From Gordonia iterans (GTDB taxonomy: Bacteria > Actinomycetota > Actinomycetes > Mycobacteriales > Mycobacteriaceae), in NCBI RefSeq assembly GCF_002993285.1, contig NZ_CP027433.1, forward strand, positions 868,001-932,000: a stretch of 64,000 nucleotides of DNA, in the 5' to 3' direction. The notes under the pieces were generated by a model. That model did not search any database and was not told the DNA's origin. It was given only the letters and a program-made list of their open reading frames with translations. The translations under genes and the position numbers were made by a program. Shown one piece after another: positions 62,852 to 64,000 of the stretch. How positions within the stretch are numbered: position 1 is the first letter of the stretch; each line of letters begins with the position of its first letter.

Positions 62852-64000
62852 TCACCCGGTGAACCGCGCGAAGGACCGCGCCAGAACGTCGGTGAACTCG
62901 TGGGGATCTTCGACGGCGGCGGGGTCGGAGTTGACGCCGACGAAGGCGGTGCCGTCGTAGGTGAGCAGCCCGACGTTGATCGCCGCCCCGGACTTCGGGG
63001 CGAACGGGACCAGCGTCCGCACTTTCGCGCCGCAGAGATAGACCGGCACAGGTGGGCCCGGGACGTTGGTGGCGGCGACGTCGACGCCCTTCATCAGCAT
63101 TCCGGCCAACTGCTCGGTGGCCGGGCCGGGTAGCAGTGCCATCGCCTTGTAGATCACCTCGGAGAGATTCAGCGCCGGGTCGCGCCGGGCGTCGTCGACC
63201 ACCCGATGCAGCTCCCGCAGACGCGCGGCGGGGTCGACGGCGGTGCACGGGACCAGGAACCTGGCGGGCACCCAGTGATTGCCGGTGGGGGCGTCGCCGG
63301 GTGAGCGCTGGTCGACCGGCATGTTGACCCGGAATGCGGTGAGCGGCCGGCCATGCGTGCGGTGGTACGTGTCGACCGCGTCGGCCACCGCGGCGATGAA
63401 GACGACGTTGAGGGTGACGCCGGCTGCGCGCGCCGCCTGCCTCAGCGGGTCCAGCGGCACGTCGACGACGGTGAAGACGCTAGCGAGCGACCGCCCGGAC
63501 ATCCACGACGACTTCGGCTCGCTCTGCGGAGCAAGCATGGCGGCAGCCGCCGCGGCGGTCCGGCCGGCCGTCGCGGTGGAGGCCAGGGGGTCGGTGAGCA
63601 GGGCCAGGGCGGCCCGGGCGGAGGCTTTCGCCGTTCCGCGCAACGTCTCCAGCAGGGCGCCGATCTCGAACTCGGCGGCCTGGAGCACCCGGTCGGCGAA
63701 CCCGGCGGGACGCGGCTCGGGCACTGGTGGCAGCGGACCGAGATCGCCCGGACTCGCCTGCAGGTCGAACAGAGCGGCGCTCATCGCCAGCCCGCCCATG
63801 CCGTCGGCCACCGAATGGTGGATCTTGATGACGATCGCGGCGCGGCCGTCGTCGTGCAGGCCGGTGAGGACGGCGATCTCCCACAGCGGGCGGGACCGGT
63901 CGAAGTCGGCCTCGCTCATCCGCGCGGCGTAGGCGAGTGCTCCGGCGATGTCGGAGTCCTCGTCCGGGAGCCGCCGCCACCGGAGGTGGTAGTCGGGATC
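62852..64000 (-). CDS. Wax ester synthase/diacylglycerol acyltransferase (WS/DGAT), cut by the window end
   Basis: The C-terminal 382 residues of a WS/DGAT-family acyltransferase. The catalytic motif HHSVADG is in VIKIHHSVADGMGGLAMSAA; later conserved segments are FRVNMPVDQRSPGDAPTGNH, TNVPGPPVPVYLCGAKV and GLLTYDGTAFVGVNSDPAAV. These enzymes make triacylglycerol or wax esters from acyl-CoA, the storage lipids of mycolate actinobacteria. The frame stays open to base 64000 (the segment DPDYHLRWRRLPDEDSDIAG precedes the first internal ATG), so the N-terminus lies outside. It is convergent with the steroid operon. Confidence 0.92.
   Translation of the reverse strand, partial: DPDYHLRWRRLPDEDSDIAGALAYAARMSEADFDRSRPLWEIAVLTGLHDDGRAAIVIKIHHSVADGMGGLAMSAALFDLQASPGDLGPLPPVPEPRPAGFADRVLQAAEFEIGALLETLRGTAKASARAALALLTDPLASTATAGRTAAAAAAMLAPQSEPKSSWMSGRSLASVFTVVDVPLDPLRQAARAAGVTLNVVFIAAVADAVDTYHRTHGRPLTAFRVNMPVDQRSPGDAPTGNHWVPARFLVPCTAVDPAARLRELHRVVDDARRDPALNLSEVIYKAMALLPGPATEQLAGMLMKGVDVAATNVPGPPVPVYLCGAKVRTLVPFAPKSGAAINVGLLTYDGTAFVGVNSDPAAVEDPHEFTDVLARSFARFTG

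Overview
The window is GC-rich DNA from a mycolic-acid-producing actinobacterium (order Mycobacteriales). It carries a mycolyltransferase, a complete mce4 operon, the KstR cholesterol regulon and a Zur-type zinc-starvation ribosomal operon. Gordonia or a close relative is my best guess, but this is inference from gene content and repeat style. I see no rRNA, tRNA, CRISPR array, insertion sequence or phage genes, and no gene-free stretch reaches 300 bases.

The main theme is steroid (cholesterol) uptake and degradation. From left to right it comprises: echA19 (cut by the window edge) divergent from a nitronate-monooxygenase-like gene (1-1491); fadE27/fadE26 divergent from fdxD, hsd4A(chsB1), yrbE4AB, mce4A-F and two Mce-associated genes (4143-18557); an aldehyde dehydrogenase with a perfect KstR box (18716-20182); kstR divergent from fadE34, then fadE28-fadE29-chsH2-chsH1-ltp2-fadD19 (31658-41187); kstD-chsH3 plus a small unknown gene (47249-50306); and kshA plus a Cys-rich small gene, divergent from hsaA-hsaC-hsaB and three downstream steroid-cluster genes (55308-62818). 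Mce4 imports the sterol. FadD19, ChsE4/E5, EchA19/ChsH3, ChsB1, ChsE1/E2, ChsH1/H2 and Ltp2 shorten the side chain. KstD and KshA open ring B, and HsaA/B/C open ring A. I found eleven KstR-type boxes (TNNAACNNGTTNNA, eight perfect in all eight fixed positions) at the heads of these units, so the repressor and most of its regulon lie together. hsaD, cyp125, kshB and ipdAB are not in the window.

Between these blocks lie a zinc-independent ribosomal protein set with its Mrf-like CobW protein and Zur-like boxes (1519-4156); mhuD (heme degradation), an alpha/beta hydrolase, a MarR/MFS pair and a glutathione peroxidase (20388-24248); purS-purQ, an M18 aminopeptidase and a beta-propeller membrane protein (24287-27802); clpC1 with a ClgR-type box and a mycolyltransferase (28010-31639); and an accessory stretch with two truncated loci, a 13E12-type HNH gene with an SOS-like box, MFS and regulatory genes (41209-53563).

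The most striking accessory item is a second clpP pair (53708-54918) tail-to-tail with a small XRE regulator that ends in Ala-Leu-Ala-Ala (54941-55243). Near-identical palindromes TCTGCT-N3-AGCAGA lie upstream of both the clpP pair and the regulator. This closely resembles the Streptomyces PopR-ClpP3P4 feedback circuit. Other oddities are a REP-like palindrome inserted in frame inside chsH2, a 5'-deleted flavin oxidoreductase that keeps its TetR operators, a LysR/FUSC pair with both N-termini lost, and minisatellite arrays beside mhuD.
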